Positions 59,171 to 64,000 of a DNA stretch of 64,000 bases are shown here, one piece after another. The notes beneath the pieces are model-generated. The model was given only the letters and a program-made list of their open reading frames with translations, searched no databases and was not told the origin of the DNA. Within the stretch, counting starts at the first letter, position 1. Each line of letters opens with the position of its first letter. Origin of the DNA: Lepeophtheirus salmonis (lineage: Eukaryota; Arthropoda; Copepoda; Siphonostomatoida; Caligidae); the NCBI RefSeq assembly GCF_016086655.4, contig NC_052135.2, positions 20,178,363 to 20,242,362 on the forward strand, written 5' to 3'. A program made the translations under genes and the position numbers.

Positions 59171-60552
59171 TAGTATAAATATTGGAAGGAGAAATGATAA
59201 CTTATAAACTATGTATATAATAAAAATGTATTTAATTCAAAATATCTTATTTCCTCTCTTCATTCAAACGGTTGAGCAGATGAAACATTTTCAAAGAGAG
59301 AAAGATATATAAAAACATGATATTTCCTTTATGTAATATGCACCGATATCAACCATCAATATATCAAAGGCTCTCAATTCACGTCATACCCATAATAAGT
59401 ATAATAATAATAATCATGAAAGGAGATAAATTGGGAAATGGTGGTGACTAGTGACCAATTCCTAATTGAATAACAGTCCTTATTCAATTCAATGTTGTAA
59501 GTAGTAGTAGTAGTAGTTTATACTTAATTTTTATATCAATAAATATCCTTCATTACATTAATAACAATGATACCCCCCCCCCTTAATCTATATCCCCCTG
59601 CTTCGTTTCATTTAATATATATTCAATAAACGATTAATTTTTTATCAGTGAATATTATTGGATCCAATACGACAACGACATAATATTTAGTCTTATTATT
59701 CTTATAATAATAAGAATAATATATATTATTACATCCTCAATATATATATATATATATATAACCCGTAAAAAGTATGGCAATAATAATAGTAATACTATTT
59801 ATTTCCTTTCCAAGTGTTGCTTTTCACAACATAACATTTTTATCGTTTTTCTTTCCCTCTCCAAAATCATCATTTCACATCAGGGGAAAAAACTCAAGAA
59901 GATTATTTTAAATCATGATGAGGGAGAGTCGTAACAGCAGCAGCAGCAGCACCCACCCCCTTCTATTTCATCATCTATAGCCACTCTGACTGTAGCAAAA
60001 GATATTGTATACATATATATATATATGTACATTTAGAAGTTGTTGTTTTGATTTGGACATCTGTTTAAACAAACTATAAATGTATCTAATGATTATCATA
60101 GACGGGGTTATTAGGAATTGCCTCGATGCATCTACATCTGCTTCTGATATATAATCTAATATTTGGCCGGCTATTGTTTAATATGAACTATGTATGTATG
60201 AAGTAAGTAAAAGAAAGGAAGAAAAAACGAAAACACAATAACGAGACTACAGCATCTGACCTTTTGTTTTTGTTCATAACCATAAAATTTTATTTATGTA
60301 TATTAGACATAATGATCATTTCTGATGTATTTTCTGTTATTGTAGTATCCTCTTAAATAATGAACAGAGGACTTGTTTACAGGAAAGTGTTCACCACTTT
60401 AACAAGGGCCACTACCCTACAGACAAATAAATAATTATTTCCCACTAATTTGATAATCCAATGTTATCTACCAACGAGGAGTGCATGAGAAATAAGTACA
60501 TACAATAAAAATAATTCAACGTACATACTTAGATTAACTACATGTTAAAAAT
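59171..60552. other. Gene-free stretch with microsatellites
   Basis: Holds (GTA)n at 59500-59515, a C run at 59573-59582, (TA)n at 59741-59760 and (CAG)n at 59937-59951. No exon or element recognised. Confidence 0.5.
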
Positions 60553-60966
60553 TATATGAGGTACGTCAGCATAAAAACAATCTCGAACAAAAATCCAGAA
60601 AAGGAGAAAATACCTCATATAACCACCTTACAAAATATTTTTCTGATACATTTGAGTTAATTATAGGATTATTATTTAAATTTGTGGGATGAGTTAAAAG
60701 AACCAAGAATTTTAGCGATAGTTAAAAACCATAATTTGATTAGAATATATTTGTATTCGTCCCAATATGGCCTTTCAAATAAAATGCATCAATTTATAAC
60801 TTTTTTATTGCGATAATCTATTTTGCCTACTTTTAGGGGGACATCCAATGGATTAATAAGAACAATTTGCTCATAGAAATTAACGATTTTTCGTAGAAGA
60901 ATACAAATGTAATCCACACTCAGTTTTAGAGCCATTCTAGCTTGCTTTTGTCTTGACGGACCATAT
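60553..60966 (+). mobile_element. Family A MITE
   Basis: About 414 bp from ATATGAGGTACGTCAGCATAAAAACAATCTCGAAC to GCTTTTGTCTTGACGGACCATAT, with the full set of interior landmarks (GTGGGATGAGTTAAAAGAACCAAGAATTTTAG, GAATACAAATGTAATCCACACTCAG). Confidence 0.8.
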
Positions 60967-61376
60967 CAGTAGTTATAAAGTATCTACTTTTTAACTAAGT
61001 AACAAAGGATACTCCTAGTACCTACTCTTTAATATGTATAAACATAAATATATATATTTTTGTAAATTAAAATGTGAATAATAATAGGATGAAGAAAATA
61101 ATATTTTGTTAAGGAACAAAAAAAAGAGGTATAATATGAAAAAACTTATTCTACATTTATATATATAAATAAATGAAATTAATTAAGAGATTCTTTTATA
61201 CGTGTATAAATATATACGCTTATATACATAAACTTAAGAATAAGTTTAAAAAAATGAATATTCTCATCATTTAGTAGTAAATACCTACATCCTCTTTTTT
61301 AGAATGCCAATTTTCTTTTCATTTATTTATTAGATATTAAAAATACTTAAAAACAATAAGAGCAATTGAAATATAT
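60967..61376. other. Gene-free spacer
   Basis: AT-rich sequence, nothing recognisable. Confidence 0.4.
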
Positions 61377-61384
61377 ACATTGAC

Positions 61385-62108
61385 CAATGATTCCCAACCG
61401 GGACCCTGTGAGAGATAATATATTTATATAAAAATCAAATTTTGCCACAATGTCTGTTGAGTACTCATTTTTGAGTATGCACTTAATATCGCAGAACTAC
61501 TAGATCTAAGAAATAACAGTGCGTAATATTAAAAAAGAAAAGAGAAGGGGAGTACATATCTATATTTATGGTTATAAATCCTTAGCATTTTTGAGCGTAA
61601 CAGTATTTTCTTGTTTGCAACCTGAACAGTCTTTTATATTTTATCAAACTCATTCTTCTTTCATTCTTGAGGGGAGAACTTCTAAGTACAAATCTACGTG
61701 TGTGTGTACTGTTGAATGATGAAGAGTAACGCTGATGAGTAATAATTGCAAGTCCTTGTTGGACTCAGAGTGGAATTGAGGATCCAAAACGGAGTAATTT
61801 CTACCTTGCCTTCCTGATATAGAGATTAAAATTAGTGCTTATTTCCATAACCTCAGAGCTGCTTGGTAATATTTTAATCAAACGTCATGACAGCTAAGAC
61901 ACTCCAACATTCTTGAAATTATCGTTGTTACCATGTTCATTTTTGTTTTACGATTTACAACCCTATCCATATTAATAGAGCAATGTGTCTCTCTTTTACT
62001 CCCACTAGTAAATAATAAATAAAACATTTGTTTGGACACATTTTTCAAAGACCTATTTGAAATAAAAAAATACTCAATTCGTAGTGATGAAAAGGTTGGG
62101 AATCACTG
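61385..62108 (+). mobile_element. hAT-type non-autonomous element with 8-bp target duplication
   Basis: About 724 bp. The left end CAATGATTCCCAACCGGGACC and the inverted right end CAGTGATTCCCAACCTTTTC are hAT-like terminal repeats. They are flanked by ACATTGAC (61377-61384) and ACATAGAC (62109-62116), an 8-bp duplication with one change, as expected of hAT. Inside there is no hAT transposase; the frame at 61519-61719 is unrecognised. A partial relative is at 2575-3010. Confidence 0.75.
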
Positions 62109-62116
62109 ACATAGAC

Positions 62117-62780
62117 AATCTGTTCACAAATACCTATTATACCTTGTAGATTGATTCGGAGACTCACTCACTCAATAACAACAACAACGGCAACCAAGAG
62201 TCACAATTCATAATGAGAATAATAATTATTTATTTACTTTTCTTTCATCGGATACACTAAACAGGAGAAGCAAAAAAAAAAAAAACATAAAAAACAACGC
62301 AGGTTGGTTCCCAAAAAGAAAGAAAACAAACCATCCTCTCATCCATCAAATGCAAAATCTTTTTTTTTTTTCTCTCTCCTTTCTGTAACAAAATGAAGAA
62401 AATATCCTATTCAACAATGGGTTTTTTTTTCTATATAAATATATATTATGAGGGGAAAAGTATTTATCCCTTAAAAAAACCATTTTGAGAGCAATAATAA
62501 TAATATATATTTGATATTTACCCAAAATACAACCACTAATAATACAAATATGATTATTTATTCCATTTTTATTGGAGAAGCATAAATTATTTTTATTATT
62601 CGTAGTAGTACTACTACCACTCGCACAGCTCAACTTTTTCCCTTCTCAAGAGACCAACCATACCAATAAATGGAATATCATTTAACATACATACAATAAA
62701 AAGGAATTTGGATACATAATATATAATTTGATTGTTATAGAATTGGTTTCCCTACTTTCATATAAGCAACTATTTAATAT
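62117..62780. other. Gene-free spacer
   Basis: Contains an A run at 62273-62285 and T runs at 62361-62371 and 62421-62429. The minus frame at 62346-62633 is low-complexity and unrecognised. Confidence 0.4.
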
Positions 62781-63225
62781 ATATGTGATATGTCAACATA
62801 AAAACAATCTTGAAGAAAAATCTAGAAAAGGAGAAAATCCTATTTTTTTTTTAAACTTCATAAATGCATACTATCGAATATTTCATAGACATATCTGAGT
62901 CAATTATAGGCTTATTATTCAAATTTCTGGGATGAGTTCAGATACCCAAGAATTTTAGCAATAGTTAAGAACCTTTATTTGGTTTAAAGAGACATATAAT
63001 AACCCCGATATGACATTTCAAAGAAATCTATTAATTTATCATTCTTTTATTTTGACATAAGTATCAGTTTTGGCTACTTTACGTATAATTTGTGACACAC
63101 TCAAAGGATTAATAAGAACCATTTTACATTATAAAAGTTAATGAAAATTCCTCAAAGAATACATGTAATCTACACTTAATTTGAGAAAAATCATTCCATC
63201 TTGTTTTCATGTTGACGGGCCATAG
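62781..63225 (+). mobile_element. Family A MITE, full length
   Basis: About 445 bp from ATATGTGATATGTCAACATAAAAACAATCTTGAAG to TGTTTTCATGTTGACGGGCCATA. Interior landmarks GAGTCAATTATAGGCTTATTATTCAAATTTCTGGGATGAG and CTACTTTACGTATAATTTGTGACACACTC are in order. Confidence 0.8.
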
Positions 63226-63794
63226 TTATGTGTATATAACATGCAAAATTGACGACAAATTCATCATGGAATATTATCGATTGCAAATCCGGTTATAAAG
63301 TCACAAAGAGGAGGCCATCTCTTATGCAAGAACAATAATAAATAATCATATTTATATCATGTATTAGTAGTAACTAGAAAATGATATGCAAAGCGTATAC
63401 ATCTATTTTTGCCCCTTCTTCCCCTAAGATCCTTATATGGAAAATAGACGGTTCGCCATGAATAATATGTAAATACTATGATAAATTGACAAATTCTCCA
63501 TGCGTTTGTATACATATACATTAAGATGAAAAGTGTCCGCTAATATCATATTTTGTAAATCACATGAGAAATTAATTGCTCATGATATTTAAAAAAAATA
63601 AAAATACTCAATATATAGAAAAGCGCCGATATATATAAGAGTATCAGTCATATTTGATTTATAAATGAAAGGAACAATAAAAATATTGCACTCATTAATA
63701 AAAGTATGAAATAAATCTATACACATATTAATCAGCTAATATACATATATCCTCATACATATTTCTTAGTCATTATTAGTCTTCATAACATAAA
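63226..63794. other. Gene-free spacer
   Basis: AT-rich sequence, nothing recognisable. Confidence 0.4.
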
Positions 63795-64000
63795 TCTGAC
63801 GCATCAACATAAAAGCAGGCTGGCATAAAAAAGAAAAATTGAGAACAAAGGATTGTACTTTTTCAAGGAACTTTTCTTCATAAGAATGGATCAAATGATT
63901 TTTTACAGGCCTTATATCAGCAAAATATTATTTGTTAGTATGTGATTATTATAACTAAGGCTTTGAGCTTCTTTATGATGCTTCTCATTTAAAATTTAAG
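63795..64000 (-). mobile_element. Family A MITE fragment, runs to window end
   Basis: CTGACGCATCAACATAAAAGCAGGCTGG resembles the inverted right end of family A (CGTCAACACAAAAGCAGGCTAG). Similarity fades after about 63850. Confidence 0.4.

Noticed and set aside
1..64000. CRISPR-like arrays, prophage, or bacterial operons.
   Set aside because: No regularly spaced direct repeats of that kind, no long open frames or ribosome binding sites. The spliced teneurin exons show the DNA is eukaryotic.

Overview
This is an AT-rich, intron- and transposon-dominated eukaryotic window with no bacterial-style operons. The only convincing cellular gene is the 5' end of a teneurin (Ten-m/Odz) gene on the minus strand: three spliced coding exons (15220-15355, 8153-8309, 7849-8081) encoding the start methionine, a short cytoplasmic domain and the transmembrane helix. 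The host is probably an arthropod. The sequence style (very AT-rich, many Tc1/mariner, hAT and foldback elements) would suit a crustacean such as a caligid copepod, but that assignment is inference and not proven by the sequence.

Layout: 1-7848 is intron downstream of the transmembrane exon, filled with decayed transposons. 7849-15355 holds the three exons, a 71-bp intron and a 6.9-kb intron. 15356-64000 lies upstream of the start codon and is either intergenic DNA or a very large 5' intron; no second cellular gene was recognised there. It contains a mosaic of mobile elements: at least 14 copies of a roughly 440-bp terminal-inverted-repeat MITE (family A, ends near TATGTGGTNCGTCAACA), about ten copies of a second family (family B, ends near TTAGTGTTGAG and internal GGTCTGAAAATCCTAGACCG), long palindromic foldbacks (family C), a TTAGGGTGRCYCTT family (family D), two TA-flanked elements with GGGAGACC ends, a hAT-type element with 8-bp target duplication, several broken mariner copies, a tRNA-derived SINE and a broken Penelope-like retroelement with both reverse transcriptase and GIY-YIG endonuclease remains.

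The most unusual object is at 44394-45442: a roughly 1-kb, end-to-end palindromic, TA-flanked element. Its left arm carries about 330 bp of diverged 28S ribosomal RNA sequence that the right arm lacks. Other points worth following are a MITE that ends about 23 bp before the 3' splice site of teneurin exon 2, a MITE split by a nested transposon, a chimeric MITE made of two inverted 3' halves, and a 40-bp-arm near-perfect hairpin at 35832-35928.

All family names rest on recognition by eye. Boundaries of repeats without clear target duplications are approximate.
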